A stretch of DNA of 64,000 nucleotides from Planctomycetota bacterium (GTDB taxonomy: Bacteria; Planctomycetota; UBA1135; GCA-002686595): the NCBI GenBank assembly GCA_020638855.1, contig JACKHT010000001.1, positions 248,001 to 312,000 of the forward strand, written 5' to 3'. The position numbers and the translations under genes are program-made. This document shows positions 53,468-63,432 of this stretch, piece by piece. Under the pieces are notes generated by a model. The model was not told the origin of the DNA, did not search any database, and saw only the letters and a program-made list of their open reading frames with translations. Every line of letters begins with the position of its first letter. Positions within the stretch are counted from its first letter, which is position 1.

Positions 53468-54676
53468 ATGAATGGGATGAGGGTTTGGGCCGAGATCGAC
53501 CTGGACGGGTTGACGCACAACCTGGCCGTCATTCGCCAGTTGAGCGGTCCAGGGGTTCGGCTCATGCTGGTGGTCAAGGCCGATGCCTACGGCCATGGCG
53601 CCGTTGGAATCGCACACCACGCGGTTCGCGCAGGGATCGGCGCTTTGGGTGTGGGAACCTCGGAGGAAGCCCTCGAATTGCGCGAAGCAGGCATCCGTAC
53701 GCCGATCTTGGTCCTCGGGACCGTCATCGACGAGGAGATTCGGGCCTGCCTGGTCCACGATGTGCACCTGGGGGTCCATACGAGCGATCGCCTGTCGCAA
53801 TTGGCAGGTTTGGCGGCGGCCATGGAGCGCCCGGCCAAAGTCCACCTCAACGTCGATACGGGCATGGGTCGCCTCGGAGTGCCCCCCGCTCGAGCCCTGG
53901 AATTGCTGCGCAAGATCGCGCAGTCACCGCACCTCGAACTGGCTGGGATCATGTCGCACTTGGCCGCAACCCGCGGTGCCCTGGATCCCTCCGGGCAAGC
54001 TCAAGTGCGCTCCTTTGATGCGTTCCTCGACGCGGCTCGGGCCATCACGCCCAACCTGGGTTGGATCCACATGGCCAATTCGGCGGGCATTTCGAGCGGC
54101 CTAGGGAGCCGCTACGACACCGTACGGCCCGGTTTGGCGGCTTACGGGGCCATGCCGAACGACCTGCCGGGTGCCGAACACCTACGCCCGGTGATGCGCC
54201 TGCGCAGCCAAGTGGTATTCCTCAAGGACCTTCCCCAAGGAGCACCCGTCGGCTACGAGTCCACCTGGCGCGCCGAGCACCCGACGCGCATCGCCACGCT
54301 TCCGATTGGCTATGCAGACGGCTTGCCCTGGCGAGCTTCCCCCGGAGGTGCGGTGCTGATCCGCGGTCAAAGGGCCCCCATCGTGGGCCGCATCTCGATG
54401 GACTACACCACCGTCGACGTGGGGCAAATTCGCGACGTCGCGGTCGGAGATCGAGCCACCCTGATTGGCTGCGACGGCGGGGAGACCATTCGGCTCGGGG
54501 ATGTGGCGCGCTGGGCGGACACGATTCCCTACGAGATTTCGTGCAGCCTGGGCCGACGGGTGCATCGGCGCTACGTGGGCGGTGAGGACCTCCCTGTCCC
54601 CTCCCAGTCGGTGCCGCCTGGAGTGCTGGGCGTTCCCCGTGCACTCGTCCCGAATCGTCCGCCGGTGCAGGCCTAG
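53468..54676 (+). CDS. alr: alanine racemase
   Basis: The product is 402 residues from the ATG at 53468; an ATG at 53456 is the alternative. The enzyme makes D-alanine for peptidoglycan. The PLP lysine is Lys37 in LMLVVKADAYGHGAVG. The partner tyrosine is in PVGYESTWRAEH, and further landmarks are HLNVDTGMGRLGV, SHLAATRG, HMANSAGI, RPGLAAYG, PIGYADGLPW and VGRISMDYTTVDVG. The C-terminal 35 residues are a Pro/Val-rich extension. It is followed 119 bp later by the AsmA-like gene; co-transcription is possible but a promoter-like box lies between them. Confidence 0.95.
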   Translation: MNGMRVWAEIDLDGLTHNLAVIRQLSGPGVRLMLVVKADAYGHGAVGIAHHAVRAGIGALGVGTSEEALELREAGIRTPILVLGTVIDEEIRACLVHDVHLGVHTSDRLSQLAGLAAAMERPAKVHLNVDTGMGRLGVPPARALELLRKIAQSPHLELAGIMSHLAATRGALDPSGQAQVRSFDAFLDAARAITPNLGWIHMANSAGISSGLGSRYDTVRPGLAAYGAMPNDLPGAEHLRPVMRLRSQVVFLKDLPQGAPVGYESTWRAEHPTRIATLPIGYADGLPWRASPGGAVLIRGQRAPIVGRISMDYTTVDVGQIRDVAVGDRATLIGCDGGETIRLGDVARWADTIPYEISCSLGRRVHRRYVGGEDLPVPSQSVPPGVLGVPRALVPNRPPVQA

Positions 54677-54766
54677 GCTGCCGAGGCACTTCCCACTCTC
54701 GCCCTGGGCAGCGCTCGTGCGGGCCGCCCAGCCCACTTGGCCCGTGATGGATCGTTGCTGGAGCCG

Positions 54767-54772
54767 TATACT
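54767..54772 (+). promoter_or_regulatory. candidate -10 element of the AsmA-like gene
   Basis: TATACT 23 nt before the ATG at 54796, followed by GGAGAGGGG which may be the ribosome binding site (9-13 nt from the ATG). No clear -35. Confidence 0.35.
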
Positions 54773-54795
54773 CGGCCCAAGCGGAGAGGGGCTGC

Positions 54796-57700
54796 ATGAA
54801 CGCACACAACGAACAAGAGGTACCGCGGAGCGTCCGATCCCCGCGCATCCCGTGGATGATGTTGGGTGCCATCGGCGGCTGGATCGTGGTGGCCGCTTTC
54901 GTGGTGGCGGCCTTTCTGGAGAGCACGGACCTCTTGCCGCGCCTCTTGACCAGCAAAGCGAAACTGGCGCTGACCCCACTGGGCCTCGACGCCCGCGTGG
55001 AACGGGCCCACTTCGGCTGGCTCAACCGCAGCCTGTACGTGGATGGGGTGGCGATCCAATCCGAAACGGGTGGCCTGGATGCCCAAGTCCAACGCATCCG
55101 GCTCGTTTGGGATCTATCCGCCGTGGAGGGCCTGCACCTCCGCCAGGTCCACCTAGTGGGCGGCCAGATCACGCTTTCCGAGGCAGGCTTGGCGAATCTG
55201 CAGCAACACTTCCAGAAGATTCAAGCAGACGCCACCCAGAACCGTGGACCGCAATCCTCCACCCCCGATTTGCTGGTAGAGGGGGTGCAGGTCGCTTGGC
55301 TCGAAGGCGAAACACTGCATGATCTGGGCAGGATTTGGGGCGAGTGGTCGCAAGCGAGCCCTGGTGGCCAAGGCGCCTTCCGTTGGACCCTGCCCGCGCG
55401 CAGCGCGACCCGCCCAGAAGCAGTGGCCGAAGTCTTGGGCACCCTAGAGTCCCCCGCCGAGGGTCCGCTGACCGCCCACCTCCAAGCTCGCAACGTGCGA
55501 CTCGAAGAACTGGCGTGGAAGGGATTGTTGCCCTCGGATTGGGCCACCTGGCGCACCGACCCCTTGGTTGGTGAACTATCGCTGGATCTGCATTGGCAGG
55601 CCGCCGAATGGGGCGCGCCGGACCAACAAGCCCAACTCCAACTGCGACTTCGGGATGGTTGGGTTCCGCTCACGCCCCCTGGCCCCGCCAGCCAACACTT
55701 GGCACAGCTCGACCTGGATACGACCGTGGGCTTCCAGGGATCCCCCAGCCAGGACTGGCGCCGGCGCGAAGCATGGACCGGTCGCTTGCACGCGGTCACC
55801 CATTGGGAGGATGCCGACCTGCGCATCCAAGGCTTGCTCGGCGAAGAAGCCCACCCGGAAAGCCTGGCCGACCTATGGCTGCAAAGCGATGCCCTGGACA
55901 TCGGCGATTCGCTCGCGGCGCGGGTGGGTCAAGAAGCCACGGTCACCGACCTGCAAGCCATGTTGGCGCCCATGGGCACGGTCGCCGTGGCTGCGGGCAT
56001 CCGCATCCCCGCGGACCGCAGCTGGTTCGAACAGCGACCGATTCGCATCCCCATGGCGTTTCGCGTGCAGGCCGATGGCGGGGCATCCGTGGCCTACGTC
56101 GGAGGCCCCAATCGGCGCGAAGGCGGCGTGCACAACCTGGGCTTCCCCCGCCGCGTCGACCAAGTCCAGGGCTCGGTGGTGTTCATCGCCGACCCCACCC
56201 GCGAGTTTTCGCAGTGCACGGGGATCTACGGGGTGCACGGGGTGGCAGGGGAAGCTCCCATCCGCATCGAGGGCGGGATTTGGGCCCCTCCCTTGAACCA
56301 CGTCGAATTGGATCGCGAGCTCGCCCACCCGGACGAAACGCACCTCTTGGCCGACTCGCGGCTGGAGATTCGGGGCCAAGGTCTCAGCTTCGATGAACCG
56401 CTGCGCCAGGCATTCCAGGGTTTGAGCGGAGTCCCCGGGATCCTGGAAATCCTTGACACCTACGATCCACGCGGCGGAGCGGTCGATGTGGCGCTCGATT
56501 TCTATGGCAAGCATGGGGCTCCCAATGCCGCCAACACCTTGGACATCCGCGCCACCGATTTGGAGGCCACCTGGAGCCCGTTCCCCATCCCCTTGCAACA
56601 GGCCAGCGCACACGTGTGGGTGCAGTCGGATGGTGGACACCACGAGACGGGGCACACGCTGGTCCAGTACCAAGTAGAAGCCAAGAGTCCGGTCCTAGGT
56701 GCCCCACTCGTGTTGGCCGGGCACGCCCTGTCCCAAGGAATGCGGACAGCCCAATCCTGGACCCGGGCGACGATCGCGCGCTTGAACTTGCGCAGCAGTG
56801 CTTTGTCCCGGGCGCTGCAAGCGATCGCGCCCGAGGTTCGGCAAACCTTCGAACACGCGCACTTGGCCGGTTACCTGACTGCGGCGTTGCACGTGGTCCA
56901 AGAGTCCCCCGAAGCGCCGATGGTGGCTTACTCCCAGGCAAGCCCCGAGCAAGATGGGTTGGGCGCCCTGCCTTCCATCTTCCCGATCGAAACCTCCCAA
57001 TTGCGTGGCAGCATCACGTCGCGCACGGAGATCCAGCCAGCTTTGGACCGCGGCGCACCGCCCGAAGTCCGCTGGGCAGCCCGCGCCGACATCCTTGGGG
57101 TCTCGGGTGTCCGCAACAGCGGTTTCCCCTTGGGTCTGAGTTTGCAGGCAAAGCCCGATGGAACCCTGATCAGCCGCATCACCACCGCCGATGTGGATGT
57201 GGATTCGCCGCTGATCGTGGGTGCGATCGGGCAGTACTTGACCAACGATTCCAACCGCTACCAGGCCTTTGATTCGAGCGCGATTCCGATTTCAGGGCGC
57301 ATCAGCGGGGCTTGTGAGTTGGTGTATGGTCCGCAAGGCTTGGCAGCGGGACCCGATGTGGACCTGAACCTCGAGTTGCATCTAGACCGCTTTGGTCCGG
57401 GGGGCACCGAGATCCTGCGCGATGTGCGTGGACAAGTGACCCTCTCCCAGCGCGATGGCTCGTGGGAAGGCAAAGACTTGACCGGCATCCTGGGCGAGAC
57501 CCCGGTGCGGCTGCACAGCCTGCGGGTGGAGCCCCAGGACGGCGGAACGCGCGTCGAAGTCGAGTTTTCGGCGGACGGAATCCCCATCGATCGGCGGCAC
57601 TTGGAACCCTTCCTCGAACCCGAGTTGTTACGCACCTTGACGACCGAGTTGGATGCGCGCGGACGCTTCGACTTGGACCACGGCAAGCTCACCCTGTCGA

Positions 57701-58629
57701 TTCCGGAAAGCGGCCCCACCGCCTTGCGCTTGCAGGGCGACGTGCGCATCCATGAGGCCTTCATCCGGCTGGGCTTGCCGGTGGCCATCGACTCCACGCG
57801 ACGCGTCAACTTGGACCTTTGGTACGAAGGCAGCCACGTACGCGCCATGGGAACCATCGAAGGGCTGGTGGGTACCATGGCCGAGCGACACCTGGAAAAC
57901 GCCAGCTTCCAATTCACCTACGTGGCCCCCAAGTTGACCATCGAAGAGTTCGACGGGGAGTTCGAGGGGGGGCGCTTGCAGTCGCTCGGAGCCGAGGCCG
58001 AAGGAGCGGCAGGCTTTTTGGCGCTCGACTTGGTGCACCCCTTCCGGTTCTCGTTGTCCGCATCGATGCGCGGAGTCGACGTGGGGTTGCTGCTCGCAGG
58101 GGTATTCAATTCGGACTTTGCCAACGAGGGACGGCTTGACGGGGACATCCGGCTCTCGGGGGATGTGGATCACCTGACCGCCGTCGCGGGCAGCGGCACG
58201 GCACTGCTTTCCGATTCCGCCCTGTGGGCCATTCCGGTGTTCCAATCACTGTTCTCGCAGCTGGGTTTCGATACCACGGCCACCTTCAAGCGCATGGAGG
58301 CTCGCTTCCGAATCGAACGGGGACGCATCGACCTGGCCCACATGCAAATCAAGAGCGATCTGTTGTCGCTACTCGGCAAGGGTTGGGTCGACTTTGAAGG
58401 CGACCTACACCAGGATTTGGAGGTGCGCTACAGCCTCGTGGATCGCCTCGGACCGATCACCAAGCTCCTGTACCGCATCCAGAACAGCCTGCTGCGCGTC
58501 TCGATCCGCGGGGACATGGCTCGTCCGCGCGTGCACCTGGGTGGCCTCTTTTCGCAATTTTTCCGCAGCAGCGACTCCGAACGCCAGCTCCCGCTGCCGG
58601 GTTTGAGCGATCTTCCGGATCACTTCTAG
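54796..58629 (+). CDS. AsmA/TamB-superfamily envelope protein
   Basis: The product is 1277 residues. A single N-terminal membrane helix (WMMLGAIGGWIVVAAFVVAA, about 20-42) anchors a very long periplasmic chain of repeated beta-strand units. It opens with LLTSKAKLALTPLGLDARVE and the C-terminal part has an AsmA-like block (FQSLFSQLGFDTTATFKRME, RGRIDLAHMQIKSDLLSLLG, GDMARPRVHLGGLF). Such proteins (AsmA, YhdP, TamB) form groove-like bridges thought to carry phospholipids to the outer membrane. The assignment rests on architecture and the C-terminal block, not on a clear family signature in the middle. It supports a diderm envelope together with lptE. Confidence 0.75.
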   Translation: MNAHNEQEVPRSVRSPRIPWMMLGAIGGWIVVAAFVVAAFLESTDLLPRLLTSKAKLALTPLGLDARVERAHFGWLNRSLYVDGVAIQSETGGLDAQVQRIRLVWDLSAVEGLHLRQVHLVGGQITLSEAGLANLQQHFQKIQADATQNRGPQSSTPDLLVEGVQVAWLEGETLHDLGRIWGEWSQASPGGQGAFRWTLPARSATRPEAVAEVLGTLESPAEGPLTAHLQARNVRLEELAWKGLLPSDWATWRTDPLVGELSLDLHWQAAEWGAPDQQAQLQLRLRDGWVPLTPPGPASQHLAQLDLDTTVGFQGSPSQDWRRREAWTGRLHAVTHWEDADLRIQGLLGEEAHPESLADLWLQSDALDIGDSLAARVGQEATVTDLQAMLAPMGTVAVAAGIRIPADRSWFEQRPIRIPMAFRVQADGGASVAYVGGPNRREGGVHNLGFPRRVDQVQGSVVFIADPTREFSQCTGIYGVHGVAGEAPIRIEGGIWAPPLNHVELDRELAHPDETHLLADSRLEIRGQGLSFDEPLRQAFQGLSGVPGILEILDTYDPRGGAVDVALDFYGKHGAPNAANTLDIRATDLEATWSPFPIPLQQASAHVWVQSDGGHHETGHTLVQYQVEAKSPVLGAPLVLAGHALSQGMRTAQSWTRATIARLNLRSSALSRALQAIAPEVRQTFEHAHLAGYLTAALHVVQESPEAPMVAYSQASPEQDGLGALPSIFPIETSQLRGSITSRTEIQPALDRGAPPEVRWAARADILGVSGVRNSGFPLGLSLQAKPDGTLISRITTADVDVDSPLIVGAIGQYLTNDSNRYQAFDSSAIPISGRISGACELVYGPQGLAAGPDVDLNLELHLDRFGPGGTEILRDVRGQVTLSQRDGSWEGKDLTGILGETPVRLHSLRVEPQDGGTRVEVEFSADGIPIDRRHLEPFLEPELLRTLTTELDARGRFDLDHGKLTLSIPESGPTALRLQGDVRIHEAFIRLGLPVAIDSTRRVNLDLWYEGSHVRAMGTIEGLVGTMAERHLENASFQFTYVAPKLTIEEFDGEFEGGRLQSLGAEAEGAAGFLALDLVHPFRFSLSASMRGVDVGLLLAGVFNSDFANEGRLDGDIRLSGDVDHLTAVAGSGTALLSDSALWAIPVFQSLFSQLGFDTTATFKRMEARFRIERGRIDLAHMQIKSDLLSLLGKGWVDFEGDLHQDLEVRYSLVDRLGPITKLLYRIQNSLLRVSIRGDMARPRVHLGGLFSQFFRSSDSERQLPLPGLSDLPDHF

Positions 58630-58655
58630 CAGGCACTCTTCGCAGGCCATCCAGC

Positions 58656-58683
58656 CGGGGCCCGTACCTGCGTACGAGCCCCG
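58656..58683. terminator. hairpin between convergent genes
   Basis: CGGGGC / GCCCCG with an inner GTAC / GTAC stem and a CTGC loop, in the 62 bp between the AsmA-like gene and the FHA gene. It can serve either strand. Confidence 0.55.
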
Positions 58684-58691
58684 CCATGGGG

Positions 58692-60020
58692 CTAGCGGAT
58701 GCCTTCGGCCTTGAAGAACGCGGCCACGTCCGGGTGACGAGCGCACTTGTCGAGCAGATCCTTTTGCTGGCTTTGCATGCCGACCAGCGCCTTCTTGGCG
58801 CGCGGCATCAAACTCTTGAGCAGGGTCAATCCCTTGTCCGCTAGGCCCGGGTCCTGGACCGCCGCGATCACCCCAATCAGCGCACCAAGAGCTCTGGACT
58901 CCGCACCGCGCTCCCATTGGCCGGCCGCGTAGTCCATCTCCTTCTCGAAGAAGGCCACTTCACCCGACTTCATCGTTTCCTTGAAGGTCACCAATTCTGG
59001 AGTATCGGTCCCATTGCGGCCCTCAAATTCGGCGATGCGCTCGTTGGCGATGATGTAGTCCCGCGGCTGTCCGCCCGTGAGGAACTTCAACTCGAACATC
59101 AAGTCCTCCAGGGTGCTCGGTTCATTCGCCTGGGCATACTTGGCGTACTGCGCCCGCAAGCGTTCGACCCGATCGCGATCGGGATGGTCGGGGTACTGCT
59201 TCAGGAACACGTCGGCGCGGCGCAGGTATTCGCGCGCCTCCGGGCGACCGTTGTACTTCAAGTACTTGTTCGCAAAGGTGTCGAGGCGCTCGCTGATGTA
59301 CTTGCTGCCTTCGGTGTGGTCCACCAACTTGTTTGCCGTGGCGGCCATCTCCTTGGCTTGCTTGCCCAGGCGCTCAAAGGTCAGATTCCATTCGGTACTG
59401 AGTTCGTCTTTGTGGGCGAGGATGTCATCCAGCGCGAGCATGGCGGAAGAGGTATCCCCCATGCGAAGGGCTTCTTCGATGCGCAGTTTGCTGGTCTTGG
59501 GGCTGAAACCTTCCTCCAGGGTGGAACCGGTCACATTGCGGAACGCGAACCAAGCCACCACGACTGCGGGCACGGCGAGCAGCAACATCAGCCAGGTGGG
59601 GAACGAAGATTGCGGGCGCCCCCGTTGGGCGCGCTGGACGCGCTGGGGAGCCTCGGCTTCGGCCTGCGACCGGGCGGACGTCGCACGGGGTGCGGCGGGC
59701 TGGGTCGCGGCCTTGGCGGGCGCGGCTTCGGCCACGGGCCGGGTGTCGAGTTTCATGCCGGCCTTTCCAATCGTGATCAGCTGGCCGTGGGACAAAGCCA
59801 CCGAAGTGGTGACGGGCTCGCCTTGTACGGTCACTCCCGCCTGGCCATCCACCACTTCGAGATGCGCCTCCGTTCCCTGCACGACGATGCGGGCATGGTG
59901 CGGAGCCACCTGATCGGATTGCAGCACCAACGCACAGTCCGGTGCGCTGCCCACGAGCAGGGTGCCATCGGTCAAGCGGATCGCCCGCTTCGTATCGCCG
60001 TCTTGCAGAATCAAACGCAT
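58692..60020 (-). CDS. FHA-domain membrane protein
   Basis: The product is 442 residues from the ATG at 60020. Residues 1-92 form an FHA-type beta sandwich (LLVGSAPDCALVLQSDQVAP, then HHARIVV, and VTVQGEP-like turns), which normally binds phosphothreonine. A Pro/Ala/Gln-rich linker leads to one membrane helix (142-160), then a soluble helical domain of about 280 residues with TPR-like pairs (YLRRADVFLKQYPDHPDRDR) and no named family. With the FHA part in the cytoplasm, the helical domain would be outside. It lies 29 bp downstream of the sigma54-type AAA+ gene, so the two are likely partners in one signalling system. Confidence 0.75.
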   Translation of the reverse strand: MRLILQDGDTKRAIRLTDGTLLVGSAPDCALVLQSDQVAPHHARIVVQGTEAHLEVVDGQAGVTVQGEPVTTSVALSHGQLITIGKAGMKLDTRPVAEAAPAKAATQPAAPRATSARSQAEAEAPQRVQRAQRGRPQSSFPTWLMLLLAVPAVVVAWFAFRNVTGSTLEEGFSPKTSKLRIEEALRMGDTSSAMLALDDILAHKDELSTEWNLTFERLGKQAKEMAATANKLVDHTEGSKYISERLDTFANKYLKYNGRPEAREYLRRADVFLKQYPDHPDRDRVERLRAQYAKYAQANEPSTLEDLMFELKFLTGGQPRDYIIANERIAEFEGRNGTDTPELVTFKETMKSGEVAFFEKEMDYAAGQWERGAESRALGALIGVIAAVQDPGLADKGLTLLKSLMPRAKKALVGMQSQQKDLLDKCARHPDVAAFFKAEGIR

Positions 60021-60049
60021 GGTTTCAAAAATTGGGTTGCCGAGGGAAA

Positions 60050-60955
60050 TCAGTGGGTTGGGGAGGGGAGGACGTCTTCGGGAGTGATGTCGCCCGAGCT
60101 CATGGCCACCGCCCTTTGGATGACATTGTTCAGTTCGCGCACGTTGCCGGGCCAGTCTTGGTTCTGCAACGCCTCCAGCGCTGCAGGGGTCCAGTGGGTC
60201 ACCCGATCCATTTGGCGGCACGCTTGGCGCAACAGGTAGCGAGCCAAATGCGGGATGTCCTCGCGCCGCTCGCGCAGGGCGGGCACGTGGATGGTGATCA
60301 CGTTGAGCCGGTAGTACAAGTCGGCCCGGAAGGCGCCGGTTTGGCTGGACTGCTCCAAGTTGCGGTGGGTCGCAGCGATCACGCGCACGTCGACCGCAAC
60401 GGTCTTGTTGGAACCGACGGGGCGTACCTTGCGCTCCTCAAGCACGCGCAACAACTTGGCTTGCATCTCCATGGGCATGTCCCCGATCTCATCGAGGAAA
60501 ACCGTTCCCCCTTGGGCGGCGACAAAGTGCCCATCGCGGTCCTGAACGGCGCCCGTGAACGAACCCTTCTTGTGCCCAAAAAGCTCCGACTCGAGCAATC
60601 CAGCGGGTACGGCGGCGCAGTTTTCCGCCAGGAAGGGGCGCTTGGCTCGCGGGGAATAGGCGTGCAACGCGCGCGCCACCAGTTCCTTGCCCGCCCCCGT
60701 GGGGCCGGTGATCAGGACGGAAACATCGCTGGGCGCTACGCGCTCGAGCACATCGAAGATGGCCTGCATGGCGGGACTGGTGCCGACCATGCCAAAACGC
60801 ATCGGGATCGGCTGCCCGTCGTCCACCGGCGCAAGCCCTGCGGCGGGCCGCTGGAGTTCCTGGCGCAGGGCAATGCGCCAATCGTCTTCGAGACCGGCAG
60901 CGCGAGCATCGGCAGCAAGTCGCTCCAATTGGTGGGCCAGGGTGGTTCGATCCAT
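60050..60955 (-). CDS. sigma54-interacting AAA+ activator without HTH or receiver
   Basis: The product is 301 residues from the ATG at 60955. A short N-terminal helix pair (1-40) precedes a complete NtrC-type ATPase: Walker A GPTGAGKE (84-91), the sigma54 loop GSFTGA (131-136, a known variant of GAFTGA), Walker B VFLDEIGD (152-159), ATHRNLEQ and the RADLYYRLNVITI region. It ends soon after the ATPase lid (WPGNVRELNNVIQRAVAM). There is no Fis-type HTH and no receiver domain, so it cannot bind a specific enhancer by itself and must be recruited, perhaps by the adjacent FHA protein. Its stop lies 29 bp before the FHA gene's ATG. Confidence 0.88.
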   Translation of the reverse strand: MDRTTLAHQLERLAADARAAGLEDDWRIALRQELQRPAAGLAPVDDGQPIPMRFGMVGTSPAMQAIFDVLERVAPSDVSVLITGPTGAGKELVARALHAYSPRAKRPFLAENCAAVPAGLLESELFGHKKGSFTGAVQDRDGHFVAAQGGTVFLDEIGDMPMEMQAKLLRVLEERKVRPVGSNKTVAVDVRVIAATHRNLEQSSQTGAFRADLYYRLNVITIHVPALRERREDIPHLARYLLRQACRQMDRVTHWTPAALEALQNQDWPGNVRELNNVIQRAVAMSSGDITPEDVLPSPTH

Positions 60956-60972
60956 GAGATACGGCGCTCGCC

Positions 60973-63186
60973 CTAAGGCTGGGGCTCCAATCCCGCGTAG
61001 GCCAACAACAATTGCTTGGTGCCGTGCCCGCGGAATTCCACGGTGGCACGGGCATTGGGTCCCGACCCGACGAGTTGCAGGATGGTGCCCATTCCGAAGT
61101 GGCCATGACGCACGCGCATTCCTACCGCCAAGGCATGTCCGCTCGAGGCCGCATCGAAGGCCCCCAACATGTCCTCCTCGGCTTCTTTCTCGAGCAACTC
61201 CCCGCCCTCGATCGCCGTGGGCGGGATCTCTTCCAGGAAGCGCGAAGGCCGTTGCCAGCGGTCGTCCCCAAAAAACCGGCGTTGGGTCGCATAACTCAAG
61301 CACAACCCCCGCTGGGCACGGGTCATCCCCACGTACAGGAGGCGCCGCTCTTCCTCGAGTCCATGCTCGGGATCCTCCTCCAAGGCCCGACCATGGGGCA
61401 GCAATTCCTCTTCCAAACCCACGATGAAGACGTGGGGAAACTCGAGTCCCTTCGAGCTGTGCAGCGTCATGAGCTTGACCTGCTCGCTGCCCTCATCCAG
61501 CCCGTCCACATCGCTGATCAAAGCCACGTCCTGGAGGAAACCGGGGACGCGGCCCTTGGGGTGCAAACGGTCGTATTCGTGCGCGTGCGAGCGCAATTCC
61601 TCGACGTTGGATTCGCGGTCCACCAAGCCATCGCCATCGTCGAGCTCGGCGAACCAGCGTTCGGCGTCGATAGTCTCAAGCACCGCGTCCAAGGCTTCGC
61701 CGGCCCCCCCATCGCGGTAAGGGTCCAAAGCTTCGAGCAGCGCGCTGAACTCAGCCAAACCCTTCTTGGCCCGGCCCCGCAGGGTCGCACGGGCTTCCTC
61801 CGAAGCAGCGGCTTGCACCAGGGGCATCCCGCGCGCGCGGGCCCACTCCACCAAGCCCGCCAGACTCTTCTCCCCCACGCCCCGGCTGGGCACGTTGACC
61901 ACCCGCAAGAACGCTCCATCGTCGCGCGGATTGACCAGGAGGCACAGCCAAGCCATCAAATCCTTGATTTCGCGGCGTGCGTAGAATTCGAGCCCACCGA
62001 CGACCTGATAAGGCACCCCGGACAGGCGCAACGAACTCTCGATCGCACGCTGCATGAAGTTCATGCGATAGAACACCGCGATGTCGGACCAGGCGATCCC
62101 TTGGCGGTGTAGCCCTTTGCAGCGCAAAGCCAATTCGCGCGCCTCGTCCTCTTCGTCGCCGCATTGGATCAGTTGGATCGCTTCCCCGCGCTCGCCTTCG
62201 GACCACAGGGCCTTGGCCTTGCGCTGCGCGTTGTGGTCGATCAATCCACTGGCCCCCTCCAAGATCGCGCCGGTCGAGCGGTAGTTTTGCTCGAGCCGCA
62301 CCACCTGCGCGTTGGGGTAGTCTTGCTCAAAGTCCAGGATGTTGCTCACATCCGCGCCGCGCCAACCATAAATGCTCTGGTCGGGATCCCCACACACCGC
62401 GAGGTTGCCGTAGTGACTCGCCAAGTGGCGCACAAGGCGGTACTGCACGCGATTGGTGTCCTGATACTCATCCACCATCACTTGGCGGAAGCGATAGGCG
62501 TAGGCGTCGCGCACTCCCGGGTGAAGCTCGAACAGCTCCAAGGTGAGCAGCAGCAAGTCATCGAAGTCGAGCGCGTTGTTTTCGCGCATGCGCTCCTGGT
62601 AGCGAGCTCCTACCCGCGCCAGGACTTCGTCGTCGATGCCTCCCTCCGGATCGATCGTCCAACCATCGCGATCAGGGTTGCGGTTCTTGTCCGCCGAAAT
62701 CCAAGAGGCCAAGGCAGGCGGTCGGAAGCGCTTGGCATCGAAGCCCAACTCCTTGACCACGTTCTTGATCAACTGGCGTTTGTCCGCCGTATCGTAGATC
62801 GTGAAGTTGCGGGTGTAGCCCGGCAGCACCTCGATGTCCCGGCGCAGGATGCGGGCGCACATAGCGTGGAAGGTGCTGACCCACATACCCGAAACGTCCC
62901 CCAAGAGGCGCGCCACCCGTTCGCGCATTTCTTTGGCGGCTTTGTTGGTGAAGGTCAGCGCCAGAATTTCTTCGGGCCGTGTCCCGCAGTCCGTCACCAG
63001 ATGCGCGATCCGGGTGGTGATCACGCGGGTTTTGCCCGATCCTGGCCCCGCCAGGATCAAGAGCGGCCCTTGCACGTGCTCGCAGGCTTGCCGTTGCGGC
63101 GCATTGAGACCCGCCAACCAAGGCTCGCTTTGCGAAGCCGCTTGGGGTTGTCCCTCCGCCAGGGTACGCACGTCCATCCAGTCCAT
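60973..63186 (-). CDS. pcrA: UvrD/PcrA-type superfamily 1 DNA helicase
   Basis: The product is 737 residues from the ATG at 63186. SF1A motifs are in order: LNAPQRQACEH (Q motif), AGPGSGKTRV (Walker A), ALTFTNKAAKEMRERV (Ia), VMVDEYQDTNRVQ (II, with Glu), CGDPDQSIYGWRGAD (III), RLEQNYRST (IV), LMTLHSSKGLEFPHVF (V) and RLLYVGMTRAQRG (VI). The C-terminal 80 residues contain a Tudor-like segment (GMRVRHGHFGMGTILQLVG) typical of PcrA/UvrD. It would unwind DNA 3' to 5' in repair and replication restart. It is first of three minus-strand genes, with the AAA+ gene 17 bp downstream. Confidence 0.94.
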   Translation of the reverse strand: MDWMDVRTLAEGQPQAASQSEPWLAGLNAPQRQACEHVQGPLLILAGPGSGKTRVITTRIAHLVTDCGTRPEEILALTFTNKAAKEMRERVARLLGDVSGMWVSTFHAMCARILRRDIEVLPGYTRNFTIYDTADKRQLIKNVVKELGFDAKRFRPPALASWISADKNRNPDRDGWTIDPEGGIDDEVLARVGARYQERMRENNALDFDDLLLLTLELFELHPGVRDAYAYRFRQVMVDEYQDTNRVQYRLVRHLASHYGNLAVCGDPDQSIYGWRGADVSNILDFEQDYPNAQVVRLEQNYRSTGAILEGASGLIDHNAQRKAKALWSEGERGEAIQLIQCGDEEDEARELALRCKGLHRQGIAWSDIAVFYRMNFMQRAIESSLRLSGVPYQVVGGLEFYARREIKDLMAWLCLLVNPRDDGAFLRVVNVPSRGVGEKSLAGLVEWARARGMPLVQAAASEEARATLRGRAKKGLAEFSALLEALDPYRDGGAGEALDAVLETIDAERWFAELDDGDGLVDRESNVEELRSHAHEYDRLHPKGRVPGFLQDVALISDVDGLDEGSEQVKLMTLHSSKGLEFPHVFIVGLEEELLPHGRALEEDPEHGLEEERRLLYVGMTRAQRGLCLSYATQRRFFGDDRWQRPSRFLEEIPPTAIEGGELLEKEAEEDMLGAFDAASSGHALAVGMRVRHGHFGMGTILQLVGSGPNARATVEFRGHGTKQLLLAYAGLEPQP

Positions 63187-63432
63187 GGCCACGATTCTAC
63201 GACTTGGCCGCGCCCATCGCACCCGCTAGCCATATTCCCCAGCGAGGTCTCACGGGCTCCGTTGCAGCCCCACCCATCCATGGCGCTTGGCCGCACGGCA
63301 AGCAGCCCCTTGGAACGCTCGCCGCAGGCCGTTTCGGCTTCGGGTGGGCTCGCGTCCGCCCATCGTCCGGTCGCGTGCATTTCCGATCGAGGGCCCTAGG
63401 AGCGGGTTGGAGCCAGCGCTAACCTGGAATCC

